A DNA stretch of 35,974 nt from Deltaproteobacteria bacterium (GTDB taxonomy: Bacteria > Desulfobacterota > Desulfuromonadia > Desulfuromonadales > Geopsychrobacteraceae): positions 1 to 35,974 of the forward strand of contig JAJRQI010000025.1 of assembly GCA_024280335.1 (NCBI GenBank). The letters are read 5' to 3'. How positions within the stretch are numbered: the stretch's first letter is position 1; every line of letters begins with the position of its first letter. The notes below the pieces were generated by a model. The model saw only the letters and a program-made list of their open reading frames with translations, was not told where the DNA came from and made no database searches. Both the position numbers and the translations under genes were made by a program. Shown piece by piece: positions 7,636 through 15,685 of the stretch.

Positions 7636-8121
7636 TCAGGAAAAAATCGCCAGACAGATCCGCAGGGCGATGAGTGCATAAATTCCCGCCACAATATCAT
7701 CCAGGGTGACGCCGACACCGTTCTTCATCTGCCGATCGAACCAGTTAGCCGGGGGCGGTTTGAGGATGTCGAAGAAGCGGAACCAGAGAAAACCGAGCAG
7801 CGCGGTCGACCAGCTGAAGGGCAGAAAGGCGACCGTGACCAGATAGCCGATCAGCTCGTCGATGACGATCCGGCCGTCATCCGCTTCACGATAGATTTTG
7901 CCCGCTTCCTCGGATGCCCAGAAACTCAGGAACAGGATGGCCATCAGGCTCAACAGCTGCAACGGGAAGTCGAGGCGCGACAGATAGTAGAAGCAGGGGA
8001 TCCCGGCCAGAGTGCCGAAGGTGCCGGAGGCGACCGGCGCATAGCCGAGTCCGGCGTTGCTGGAGATCAGCAGGATCAGTTTACGCAGCGCCCCTTGCGG
8101 CGGTTGGTATGGGTCAGTCAT
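7636..8121 (-). CDS. pgpA: Phosphatidylglycerophosphatase A
   Basis: A 161-residue membrane enzyme that dephosphorylates phosphatidylglycerophosphate to phosphatidylglycerol. The family core is present: GLGYAPVASGTFGTLAG near the N terminus, the acidic DDGRIVIDELIGYL segment, and the C-terminal FRFFDILKPPP and KNGVGVTLDDIVAGIYA. Three to four hydrophobic helices are visible. Its start overlaps the larC stop by 8 bases and cinA follows after 7 bases, so it is co-translated within the run. PgpA beside CinA is a common pairing; PgpA beside lar genes has no obvious metabolic link. Confidence 0.93.
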   Translation of the reverse strand: MTDPYQPPQGALRKLILLISSNAGLGYAPVASGTFGTLAGIPCFYYLSRLDFPLQLLSLMAILFLSFWASEEAGKIYREADDGRIVIDELIGYLVTVAFLPFSWSTALLGFLWFRFFDILKPPPANWFDRQMKNGVGVTLDDIVAGIYALIALRICLAIFS

Positions 8122-9313
8122 GGTCGTTCCTCGGTGGCAGGTTCAGCTGCTGATATGCGGCATTTTCGACTTGGCGAAAGATCTGCTGCAACGGTCGGCC
8201 GCTCGCTTTTGCCAGCGTGCAGCAATCTTCATATTCGGCGCTCAGACGCAGGAACTGCTCTCCTTCATACAGCAGTTTAACCCGGGCGGAGCCGTTATCC
8301 GTGGCGATCGTTGCCGTGCGCCGCGCCAGTTTATAGCGTTGACAGGGGCTGCTGCGCACGCCGATGGCACTGCTCTGACGCATGATGATGGCCGCGAGTT
8401 CCGCCGCCTGTTGTGGTCGACAAACCAGCGTCAAACAGACGCCGGGGCGGTTTTTTTTCATCTGCAGCGGGCTGTAGCCGACATCGAGGGAACCGGCGGC
8501 GAGCAGCAGATCAAGCAGGTAGCCGAGCTGTTCCGGCGTCGAATCGTCAATATGGGTTTCCAGTAACTGAACCTGATCGGTTTGCTCAACGCCGGAAGGT
8601 GCTGTTGTGCCGATGATGCCGCGCAGCAGGTTGGGGCGATCCTCCAACTGCCAGCCACCGACGCCGTAGCCGCTGCGCTCGATGGTCATTGCCGGCAAGG
8701 GGCTGAACTCTGCCAGTTCGGCGACAATGGTTGCGCCGGTCGGGGTGACCAGCTCCTTGTCGCAGTTGCTGTCAACGATCGGCAAACCCTGCAGCAATTC
8801 CAGGGTGGCGGGGGCAGGGAGAGGCAGGGCGCCATGCGCACAGCGGCTCATGCCGCGAGATAACGGCAGCGGAGCACAGAGCAGCTTTTCGATGCCGAGC
8901 AGTTGCAAGCCGATGGCGGCACCAGTCAGGTCGACAATGGCGTCGACGGCACCGACTTCGTGGAACCGGACCTGGTCGATGTCGATACCATGAACCTTCG
9001 ACTCCGCTTCCGCGAGGCGGCGGAAAAATTTGCGGGTCAGGCTGCTGATCGGTGCAGCGAGCCCGCTCCCAGCGAGCATCTTGTCGATAGAGCTCCAGCT
9101 GCGGTGATGGTGGCTTTCTTCGTGGACAACCTGCAGATGGCAGCCTTCAATCCCGTGGCGTTGCTCGCGGGAGAGGCTTAACTGGTACCCTGTCAATGGC
9201 AATTTCGCCAGTTCTTTTTCCAGTTGCGACAACGGCAGGCCCAGGTCGAGCAGCAGGCCGAGGAACATGTCGCCGGAGATGCCGGAGAAGGTATCGAGAT
9301 AGAGAGTTCGCAT
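8114..9313 (-). CDS. larC: LarC, nickel insertion protein for the nickel-pincer nucleotide cofactor
   Basis: About 399 residues from the ATG at 9313; an in-frame ATG at 9325 would add four residues. The N terminus MRTLYLDTFSGISGDMFLG is the LarC/DUF111 signature, and HEVGAVDAIVDLTG, TPTGATIVAELAEF and the C-terminal LETHIDDSTPEQLGYL follow. LarC is a CTP-dependent nickel insertase that completes the pincer cofactor of lactate racemase-type enzymes. In Lactobacillus the protein is made from two frames by ribosomal frameshifting; here it is one uninterrupted frame. It lies 26 bases after larB and overlaps pgpA. LarE and a LarA-type racemase are not in this window. Confidence 0.92.
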   Translation of the reverse strand: MRTLYLDTFSGISGDMFLGLLLDLGLPLSQLEKELAKLPLTGYQLSLSREQRHGIEGCHLQVVHEESHHHRSWSSIDKMLAGSGLAAPISSLTRKFFRRLAEAESKVHGIDIDQVRFHEVGAVDAIVDLTGAAIGLQLLGIEKLLCAPLPLSRGMSRCAHGALPLPAPATLELLQGLPIVDSNCDKELVTPTGATIVAELAEFSPLPAMTIERSGYGVGGWQLEDRPNLLRGIIGTTAPSGVEQTDQVQLLETHIDDSTPEQLGYLLDLLLAAGSLDVGYSPLQMKKNRPGVCLTLVCRPQQAAELAAIIMRQSSAIGVRSSPCQRYKLARRTATIATDNGSARVKLLYEGEQFLRLSAEYEDCCTLAKASGRPLQQIFRQVENAAYQQLNLPPRNDHD

Positions 9314-9339
9314 GCTGGTATTCAATTATCCCTACTGCA

Positions 9340-10092
9340 TCAACCTTTACGATTGATCCGATTCGCCGCAAACGCTGCACCGAAGCCGTTGTCGATATTC
9401 ACCACCGTGACGCCGCTGGCGCAGGAGTTGAGCATGCCGAGCAGGGCGGCGATGCCGCCGAAGGCGGCGCCGTAGCCGACCGAGGTGGGGACGGCGATCA
9501 CCGGGGTGGCAACCAGACCGCCGATCACCGAGGGTAGCGCGCCTTCCATCCCGGCGACGACGATAATTACGGTCGCTTTTTGCAGTTGATCGCCACGCGC
9601 CAGCAGCCGGTGAATGCCGGCAACGCCGACATCGATCAGTTCTTCGACCTGGTTGCCGAGCATCCGGGCGGTGATCACCGCTTCGCGAGCGACCGGGATA
9701 TCCGAGGGTCCGGCGCAGACCACCAGCACGGTTCCCCGGCCGGTGATTTCAATTTTCTGTTGCAGCAGGCAGAGGGTTCGAGCGTCGACATCGTACTCAG
9801 CTTCGGGAAACTGGTTGCAGAGCGCGGTCACTTTTTCGCCATCGAGCCGGGTGACCAGAATGTTGCCGCCCTGTTTGGCCATCGCGGTCAGGATGATTTT
9901 CAGTTGCTCGAGGCTTTTACTTTCGCCGAGCACCACTTCGGGGACTCCCTGGCGCAGTTCACGGTGGTGGTCGATCTGTGCCACACCGAGATCCTCAAAC
10001 GGCAGCTGCTTGAGACGTTCAACACCGTCGTCGATCGAGATTTGACCATCGACCAGGGATTGCAGCAGGCGGGTCAACTCCTTGCTATTCAC
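9340..10092 (-). CDS. larB: LarB, pyridinium-3,5-biscarboxylic acid mononucleotide synthase
   Basis: The natural start is the GTG at 10092, with TAAGGA eight bases upstream, giving 250 residues; a frame open to 10191 would run into the HD-domain gene. LarB carboxylates nicotinic acid adenine dinucleotide in the first step of nickel-pincer cofactor synthesis. The C-terminal two thirds is the PurE-like fold, with VVCAGPSDIPVAREA, AGIHRLLARGD, VVAGMEGALPSVIGGL and PTSVGYGAAFGGIAALL. The N-terminal helical part shows the family segment VPEVVLGESKSLEQL. It is directly followed by larC. The HD-domain gene ends 11 bases upstream, so the three probably share a transcript. Confidence 0.92.
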   Translation of the reverse strand: MNSKELTRLLQSLVDGQISIDDGVERLKQLPFEDLGVAQIDHHRELRQGVPEVVLGESKSLEQLKIILTAMAKQGGNILVTRLDGEKVTALCNQFPEAEYDVDARTLCLLQQKIEITGRGTVLVVCAGPSDIPVAREAVITARMLGNQVEELIDVGVAGIHRLLARGDQLQKATVIIVVAGMEGALPSVIGGLVATPVIAVPTSVGYGAAFGGIAALLGMLNSCASGVTVVNIDNGFGAAFAANRINRKG

Positions 10093-10103
10093 AATGATTG
10101 TCC

Positions 10104-10670
10104 TTAAAGACCGAGGTCGTCGGCAATGTCCTGCATCGCCGCCAGGCAGAGGTCGCAGAATTCGGCAACCGGAATGCCGATCTGTTCGCATTCAGCGATG
10201 ATCTGGCGGTTGGCTCCGGCGGCGAACAATTTTTCCTTATAACGCTTACGCACCGACTTGGGTTTTACGCTGGCCAGCTTTTTGTCCGGGTAGACCAGAG
10301 TCGCGGCGATAATCAGACCGGTGATGGTTTCTCCGGCTGCCAGAGCGTGGTGGAAACGCTCGCTGCGTTTGTCGTTGTGAGCTTCCTCATTGTGCATGCG
10401 GATCGCCTCGATGATCTCTTCGGCAACCCCTTCTTCACGGAGGATGCGTATCGTTTCGTCGGTGTGGCGGGACAGGTCAGTGAGGGTCAATTCGACGTCA
10501 AGGTCATGCAGCAGGCCGGTCAGTCCCCAGAGGTCCTCATCTTCGCCAAAATGACGGGCCAACGCCCGCATCACGGCTTCACTTGCCAGACAGTGCTTGA
10601 TCAGGTTCGGATTGCTCAAATGTTGCTGGAGTCGTTCCAGCGAGTGCTCGCGGGTAATACCATAATCCAT
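10104..10670 (-). CDS. HD-domain metal-dependent phosphohydrolase
   Basis: A 188-residue protein from the ATG at 10670, chosen because AGGAGA lies eight bases upstream; a frame open to 10730 adds an unlikely leader. It shows an HD pattern: a first histidine in LIKHCLAS, the HD pair in TGLLHDLD, and later histidines and acidic residues in RMHNEEAHND. Proteins of this type (HDIG-like) hydrolyse phosphate esters, often of nucleotides, with two bound metals. The substrate is unknown. Its position 11 bases ahead of larB raises the untested idea that it processes a nucleotide in cofactor synthesis, though a general housekeeping role is equally possible. Confidence 0.8.
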   Translation of the reverse strand: MDYGITREHSLERLQQHLSNPNLIKHCLASEAVMRALARHFGEDEDLWGLTGLLHDLDVELTLTDLSRHTDETIRILREEGVAEEIIEAIRMHNEEAHNDKRSERFHHALAAGETITGLIIAATLVYPDKKLASVKPKSVRKRYKEKLFAAGANRQIIAECEQIGIPVAEFCDLCLAAMQDIADDLGL

Positions 10671-10769
10671 GCTGATTTTCTCCTGATTTGCGCAGAACTT
10701 CAATGATAGCAAAAAAGCCGGGTCTGCCAAAACGCTTTCGCTTTTATCTACTGAAAGTTTTCGATCCGG

Positions 10770-10798
10770 TTGACCCTGGGCTATTCACAGGGTAGTTT
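10770..10798 (+). promoter_or_regulatory. Possible sigma-70 promoter of darP with an inverted repeat in the spacer
   Basis: TTGACC (10770-10775) and TAGTTT (10793-10798) are 17 bases apart, 28 bases before the darP start. The spacer holds the inverted repeat ACCCTG-N9-CAGGGT (10773-10793), which could be an operator or only a chance palindrome. The minus-10 match is weak. Confidence 0.4.
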
Positions 10799-10826
10799 CT
10801 TTCCTGTCTGGAGACAGGAGATCACT

Positions 10827-11360
10827 ATGGAACATCAACTCGAAGAAGATCTGCCGCTGAGTCGTACCAAAAAGAAGCAGCAGGCAAAAGAGATCGAACG
10901 GCTGGCCGATCAGTTGGCAGCGATGCCGGAGAAACAGTATGCACAACTGGTGCTGTCGGACAGTCTGGCGCAGGAAGTTGCTCTGGCCCGCTCAACCAAA
11001 GGGCGCGGTTCGCATAAACGGCAGATCAAGCATCTGGCCGGTTTTTTGCGCAAGCAGGAAGAGGAATTTCAGTCCTTGCTTGCGCAGTTATCCCGCCTTG
11101 ATCAGGTTTCGCGCGGTGAGAAGCAGGAGTTTCATCGTCTCGAAGCGTTGCGGGACCGACTTTGTGCTAAAGACAGTTTTGATGAGGCTTTCAGTCAGAT
11201 GCTCAATCTTTATCCACAGATCGATCGCAAGACGATCTCCCGCTTGGCGCGCTCGGTTCATCAGCATGAGGACAGGCGGGCAGCCCGGGAGATCTTCCGT
11301 CGTTTACGTGACGAAATGCAGGCGTCGGCAGAGGCAGGAGCCGCAGAGGATCTGGATTGA
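10827..11360 (+). CDS. darP: DarP (YjgA, DUF615), dual-action 50S ribosome assembly factor
   Basis: A 177-residue, highly charged helical protein. The start at 10827 follows ACAGGAGATCACT with AGGAG at good spacing; an upstream open extension has no such site. The DUF615 signature is seen in LPLSRTKKKQQAKEIERLADQL, the LARSTKGRGSHKRQIKHLAG segment and the C-terminal LYPQIDRKTISRLARSVHQH. In Escherichia coli this protein binds late 50S intermediates and helps the peptidyl-transferase centre mature. It stands alone on the plus strand, diverging from the HD-domain gene and ending at a shared terminator. Confidence 0.92.
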   Translation: MEHQLEEDLPLSRTKKKQQAKEIERLADQLAAMPEKQYAQLVLSDSLAQEVALARSTKGRGSHKRQIKHLAGFLRKQEEEFQSLLAQLSRLDQVSRGEKQEFHRLEALRDRLCAKDSFDEAFSQMLNLYPQIDRKTISRLARSVHQHEDRRAAREIFRRLRDEMQASAEAGAAEDLD

Positions 11361-11406
11361 TGCTCCCGCCGTAAGCGGCAGGGTTCGGCCTTGCAACCAG
11401 AAGCAA

Positions 11407-11443
11407 AAAAGCCACTGTTCCCAACTTGGAAACAGTGGCTTTT
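11407..11443. terminator. Bidirectional intrinsic terminator between darP and the flagellar-rod-like gene
   Basis: The arms AAAAGCCACTGTT (11407-11419) and AACAGTGGCTTTT (11431-11443) are perfectly complementary. A-runs on one side and T-runs on the other serve both strands: darP on the plus strand and the convergent minus-strand gene ending at 11467. Confidence 0.85.
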
Positions 11444-11466
11444 GGTTTTCTATCTGCAGAAAAAAA

Positions 11467-11811
11467 TCAGCCGAGCAGATCGATCACTGAATCTTCCATT
11501 TCGCCTTCGACTTGCAGGGCTTTCAGATTGGCTTCGTAGTTGCGCTGGGTCGGGATCATAGCGGTCAGCTCTTTGCCCAAATCCACATTGGAGAGTTCTT
11601 CCAGCGAGCCGTCCGGCCGATTGATCATCACCCCGGGGCTGTTGATCTGCTGCACCCGGGTAGCAACCGCTTCGTTGCTGCCTTCTTCCAGAACCGCCCG
11701 CGATTTCTTGAATTCAGTCGAATCGACGTTGGCGATATTGTTGGCGGTGACCGCCTGTTTTGTCCCCAGGGCGTTCAGGGCGGAGATACTGTTATTGATC
11801 GACAAAGGCAT
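11467..11811 (-). CDS. Small flagellar basal-body rod-like protein (FlgC-like), orphan
   Basis: Only 114 residues. The N terminus ALNALGTKQAVTANNIANVD carries the flagellar rod N-terminal motif (ANNIANV) shared by FlgB, FlgC, FlgE and FlgG. The C terminus NVDLGKELTAMIPTQRNYEA, ending in VEGEMEDSVIDLLG, is the matching rod C-terminal coiled segment. The middle is only about 40 residues, shorter than in FlgC (usually about 135-150 residues in total). No other flagellar gene is nearby. It is best described as a stand-alone rod-domain paralogue whose role, possibly basal body or export, cannot be assigned from sequence alone. Confidence 0.8.
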   Translation of the reverse strand: MPLSINNSISALNALGTKQAVTANNIANVDSTEFKKSRAVLEEGSNEAVATRVQQINSPGVMINRPDGSLEELSNVDLGKELTAMIPTQRNYEANLKALQVEGEMEDSVIDLLG

Positions 11812-11924
11812 GAGGCACTCCTTCGTGTGAGAATGCTAATAGAATGGCTCAATCGAAAGAATAAGTCAATGTTAATCTTCCGGCCTGTTCTTGAGCTTTT
11901 CTCCTTGGCCCCTGTTCCTGCGCT

Positions 11925-13724
11925 CTATTCCTGAAAGTCCTCTTTGGTCTTCTCGACCTGCTCGGCATAGTGGGCCAGCAGTGTTCGGCGCGACAGCATG
12001 TAGAGAACCTTTTGCGGGTGCTCAGCATCGACCACCGGAATCTCATCCAGATTGCGGGCAGTCAGCTTTTTCATAACTTCCGTCAGATGCTCGTCCGGGG
12101 TCGCAGAAATGACGTTGTGGGTGGCCAGGTCGCGGGCGATTACCAGGGTCGGCGGAATATCCTCATTGAGGATCCGGCGGATATCGTTGATCGAGAAGAT
12201 CCCGGTCATCAACTTGTCGTCGTTGACCACCGGGTAGTAGGCGGTTTTAGCTGCGGCAATCTTGTCGAGGATCTTCGGCAAGGTCATCCCTTCGGGGATC
12301 AGGGTCGGCTTGCGCCCTTTTTTCGCCAGTTCGTGGACGGTAATCCCTTCGAGCACGTCGATGACGAAATCGCCCAAGTGAGCGGGCGAGTCGAAGCGTC
12401 CGGCGACCTGTTTCTCATAGATACTGTTTTTGCGCATGACGATCATTGCTACCACGCAGACCAGCATCAGCGGTGCCAGCAGGCCGTAGTTGCCGGTCAG
12501 TTCGCTGACCATGATCAGGGTGGCGATCGGCGCGTTGGCGACCCCGGCGAAGAAACCGGCCATCCCCACCAGCACGTAGGCGCGCGGATCCTGGGTCAGG
12601 GCCGGAAACAGGATTTCCGCAGAAGCGCCGAAGGCACCGCCGAGCATCGCCCCGATCACCAGGCTGGGGGCAAAGACACCGCCGGAGCCGCCGGAAGAGA
12701 TGGTTAGACTGGTGGCGATGATCTTCGCCAGGGCAATGACCAACATCACCCAGAGGGCCATTTTGCCGTAGAGCGCCGCCTGCACCCAGCCGTAGCCGGA
12801 GCCGAGCACCTGGGGGATAAACAGCGCCATGATCCCCAGCGCCAGGCCGCCCAGCGCCGGTTTCTGCCAGTCCGGCAGCGGCAGCTTGCGAAAGGCGTCG
12901 CGCATGCCGTAGAAGGTTTTGACATAGACGACACCGAGCAGTGCGCAGATGATACCGAGAACCAGGTAGAGGATCAGTTCGCCCGGTCGCTCGAAACGGA
13001 AATGCGGGGTGTTGAGCAGTGGTTTCCAGCCGGTAACCGCGCCGAACAGTGAATAGGCGACGATCGAGGAGATAATACAGGGGATCAGCCCCTCATGCTC
13101 GAACTCGGGGTCGCGGTAGAGGACCTCGACGGCGAACAGCGCACCGCCCAGCGGCGAGCGGAAGGTGGCACCGATCCCGCCGGCCATGCCCGCCAGCAGC
13201 AGAATGCGCCGATCCATCGACGAAAGGCCCAGCTTGGTAGCAATAAAGGAGCCGAAACCGGCGCCGATCTGGGCGATCGGACCCTCGCGGCCCGCCGAAC
13301 CACCGGTGCCGATGGTGACGATGGAGGCCAAGGTTTTTACGATCGGTACCCGGCCGCGGATCACCCCGCTTTTACGGTGGAAGGCTTCCAGGGCTGCGTC
13401 GGTGCCGTGTCCTTCCGCTTCGGGAGCAAACTTATAAACCAGCCAGCCGGAAAAAAGACCGCCGAGCGCCGGGATAACGAACAGGCACCAGCGATAGGGG
13501 GTCGAGAGACTGTCGATATAGCCGCTGAAGGAGGATTCCGGGGTGCCTTCCAGCGGCGGGTGGAAATTACCGAGTTTGCCGAGCATCAGGTGTTCGACAC
13601 TGTTGGTGGCAAAATAGAAGGCCAGTGCCCCGCAGCCGGCGACGATTCCCACCAGCACCGCCAGGATAAGCAAGCGGAAGCCGGTCCGGTCAAGTATTTT
13701 CAGTGCTGTGGAGACGATCGGCAT
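11925..13724 (-). CDS. ClC-family chloride channel/antiporter with C-terminal CBS domains
   Basis: A 599-residue inner-membrane protein. The ClC pore signatures are all visible: GTGGSAGREGPIAQIG with the gating glutamate at about residue 147, the SGGSGGVFAPSLVIGAMLGG loop, and GMAGFFAGVANAPIATLIM. About 10-12 hydrophobic segments span residues 15-435. Residues about 455-590 form two CBS domains (GITVHELAKKGRKPTLIPEG onward, then DLATHNVISATPDEHLTEV), which in relatives bind adenine nucleotides and tune gating. Whether it is a channel or a proton-coupled exchanger cannot be decided from these motifs. It is transcribed alone; an inverted-repeat element lies upstream at 13808-13888. Confidence 0.92.
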   Translation of the reverse strand: MPIVSTALKILDRTGFRLLILAVLVGIVAGCGALAFYFATNSVEHLMLGKLGNFHPPLEGTPESSFSGYIDSLSTPYRWCLFVIPALGGLFSGWLVYKFAPEAEGHGTDAALEAFHRKSGVIRGRVPIVKTLASIVTIGTGGSAGREGPIAQIGAGFGSFIATKLGLSSMDRRILLLAGMAGGIGATFRSPLGGALFAVEVLYRDPEFEHEGLIPCIISSIVAYSLFGAVTGWKPLLNTPHFRFERPGELILYLVLGIICALLGVVYVKTFYGMRDAFRKLPLPDWQKPALGGLALGIMALFIPQVLGSGYGWVQAALYGKMALWVMLVIALAKIIATSLTISSGGSGGVFAPSLVIGAMLGGAFGASAEILFPALTQDPRAYVLVGMAGFFAGVANAPIATLIMVSELTGNYGLLAPLMLVCVVAMIVMRKNSIYEKQVAGRFDSPAHLGDFVIDVLEGITVHELAKKGRKPTLIPEGMTLPKILDKIAAAKTAYYPVVNDDKLMTGIFSINDIRRILNEDIPPTLVIARDLATHNVISATPDEHLTEVMKKLTARNLDEIPVVDAEHPQKVLYMLSRRTLLAHYAEQVEKTKEDFQE

Positions 13725-13807
13725 GAGAAAAGAATCCTAGATTCAGTTTGAGTCAATAATGTCCGTTAGATATTTGCGATCAGAACAAATCTACCAAATG
13801 ACTGCAT

Positions 13808-13888
13808 AAATCCCCCCTAGCCCCCCTTTTTCAAAGGGGGGAATTGAGCACAATATACTTGCCTCCCCCTTTAGCAAAGGGGGGATTT
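13808..13888. repeat. C/G-rich MITE-like repeat with AAATCCCCCC ends
   Basis: The ends AAATCCCCCC (13808-13817) and GGGGGGATTT (13879-13888) are inverted copies. Two inner hairpins, CCCCCCTTTTTCAAAGGGGGG-like and CCCCCTTTAGCAAAGGGGG-like, give a cloverleaf-like fold. Similar C6/G6 palindromic repeats are common dispersed elements in many bacteria. It sits 84 bases upstream of the ClC gene. Confidence 0.7.
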
Positions 13889-13942
13889 GATCGTCTTAAA
13901 TCATCAGCAAGAACCAAACGGACACCATTGAAAGTTTAAGTA

Positions 13943-13970
13943 AAAAACGCTGTTGATTTTTAACAGTTTT
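13943..13970 (-). terminator. Weak intrinsic terminator after the ABC-class ATPase gene
   Basis: Read on the minus strand, CTGTT, a 7-base A/T-rich loop and AACAG are followed by CGTTTTTTA. The stem is only 5 bp, but it lies about 40 bases beyond the stop codon and is followed by a T-run. Confidence 0.35.
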
Positions 13971-14008
13971 GCCGATTTCGAACAAGGAAGAGCTGAAGAA
14001 ATCCTCTT

Positions 14009-15685
14009 TTAGCTGGAATTTCTGATCCGGTTCGCCGCCGCCATCAGTTCATAGAACCGTGGCAGCGCCAGGTGACCGGCCTTCCAGGGGAGCAGGATAT
14101 CAAGCCCGTCCCGCTCTACCTGTTCCAGGGCGTAGCGCAGTGACGGCAGCAACTCGTCGGTTTGCTCGGGGTTCCGTTGTTGGCAGTAGGCGAGCAGCCG
14201 GCCGATCGCTTCGGTCTGGCCGGCGTCGATCAGCTGTTCGACTTTTGCCAGGTCGATCCGTTTGCAGCCGTATTCGAGCAGCCGTTGTTCGCGGACCAGA
14301 ATTCTCACTTGCCGCTGGCCGGGCAGAGGGGCGGTCTGCAGATCGATCCGGCGGGTCTGTGATGTGCGCAACGGCGGGGCCGTTATTGCGGGCGGTGGCT
14401 CACCCGCCAGTGACCGTGCTTTGGCGGTGACTTCACTGACCCGGTAGTTGTCGAGCATGATCACCCGGTCGGCAACCGCAAGATACGCCCCCGAACCGCC
14501 GGTGACGAGGATCGTCGATACCCCTTCCTTTTCATAGAGCTCCCGCACCCGGTGCAGCAGCGGAGTGATCGGTTCGCGTTCTTTCGGCACCAGTTGCTGC
14601 ATGCGGCTGTCGCGGATCATGAAGTTGGTTGCCGAGGTATCTTCATCGATCAGCAGGCAGGAGCTGCCCGCTTCGAGCGCTTCGATGATATTGGCTGCCT
14701 GTGAGGTGCTGCCGCTGGCATTGTCGGTGGAAAAGCAGTCGGTCGGTCGGTTGCCCGGCAGGGTGCCGATAAAGGGACTGATGTTGACCTGATTGATCGC
14801 GCGATGATCTTCGGCGCGGATTTTTACTGCGTCCGCGACGGTTACCAGCAGTTCCCGGCCGTCGCCGGGAATATGGTTGTAAACACCCCGCTCCAAGCCC
14901 TGCAGCAGGGTCGATTTGCCATGAAAACCACCACCGACGATCAGGGTGATCCCCCGCGGGATCGCCATCCCTTTCACCGTCGCGCCATTCGGCAACTGCA
15001 CTGATTTTTCCAGCGTCGGCGGGGATTGAAAGAGGATACCCTCGCGCAGTGGCCGATCGTCGATGCCGCCGGCGCGCGGCAGCAGGGAGCCGTTGGCGAT
15101 AAAGGCTACCGCGTCTAAGCTTTCCAGCTGGCGGCGCAATTCTTCCTGATCTTCCAGCTGTTCGACATGCTGCCCTATCCCCTGTTGCGGACGATTGTTC
15201 CATTGCAGGGCCTCAGCAACAATTTGCGGCAGTTCGTCGAAGAACATTTCCGCCGCCTGTCGGCCGAGGATCGAGCGCCCCGAGCCGGGCAGCGCGAACA
15301 GCAGCCGAACCTCCAGCTGCTGATTGTCGATCAGTACCGCGTTGCGCCGCAGCACCTGCTGGCCGCTGGTGGCAATCTCCATCGCACCGCTGCGGCCGGT
15401 ACCGCGCCTGCCTTGCACTGTTTTGCCGATTGCGGCAGCGACCGCCCGGCCGAGAAAATCCTCCAGTGCCGTCCGGCGGATCGCTGAATTCCAGAGTTCT
15501 GTCGGCAGGCCATGCTCCTGCGGGCTGAGTTGCAGGCTGATGCGCGAGGGCAGCGCGAAGGGATCGCCCTGTACATGATCGATGCTCAGCTGGAAATTGT
15601 CGAAACGATAGCGGCCTTTGAGCTGTTTGTAGGCCTTATAGCCGCGGCCGTCGAGCTGTTGCAGCAGTTCCCGCAGCCGCTTCAT
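14009..15685 (-). CDS. ABC-class ATPase of the PF09818 / COG3044 family
   Basis: A 558-residue protein starting at ATG 15685, which overlaps the upstream gene's stop (ATGA); a longer frame to 15829 would lie inside that gene. Landmarks are Walker A GGGFHGKST (residues about 251-259), an ABC-signature-like SGSTSQAANIIEALE (about 324) and Walker B SCLLIDEDTSATNF (about 342-355), followed by STILVTGGSGAYL. The N-terminal 200 residues match the family domain that flanks the ATPase (GDPFALPSRISLQL). The best-known relative is trypanosome MRB1590, a nucleic-acid-binding ATPase linked to mitochondrial RNA editing; bacterial members have no established role. It has no membrane segment. Coupling to an AbiEi-like winged-helix gene suggests the two act together. 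Confidence 0.85.
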   Translation of the reverse strand: MKRLRELLQQLDGRGYKAYKQLKGRYRFDNFQLSIDHVQGDPFALPSRISLQLSPQEHGLPTELWNSAIRRTALEDFLGRAVAAAIGKTVQGRRGTGRSGAMEIATSGQQVLRRNAVLIDNQQLEVRLLFALPGSGRSILGRQAAEMFFDELPQIVAEALQWNNRPQQGIGQHVEQLEDQEELRRQLESLDAVAFIANGSLLPRAGGIDDRPLREGILFQSPPTLEKSVQLPNGATVKGMAIPRGITLIVGGGFHGKSTLLQGLERGVYNHIPGDGRELLVTVADAVKIRAEDHRAINQVNISPFIGTLPGNRPTDCFSTDNASGSTSQAANIIEALEAGSSCLLIDEDTSATNFMIRDSRMQQLVPKEREPITPLLHRVRELYEKEGVSTILVTGGSGAYLAVADRVIMLDNYRVSEVTAKARSLAGEPPPAITAPPLRTSQTRRIDLQTAPLPGQRQVRILVREQRLLEYGCKRIDLAKVEQLIDAGQTEAIGRLLAYCQQRNPEQTDELLPSLRYALEQVERDGLDILLPWKAGHLALPRFYELMAAANRIRNSS

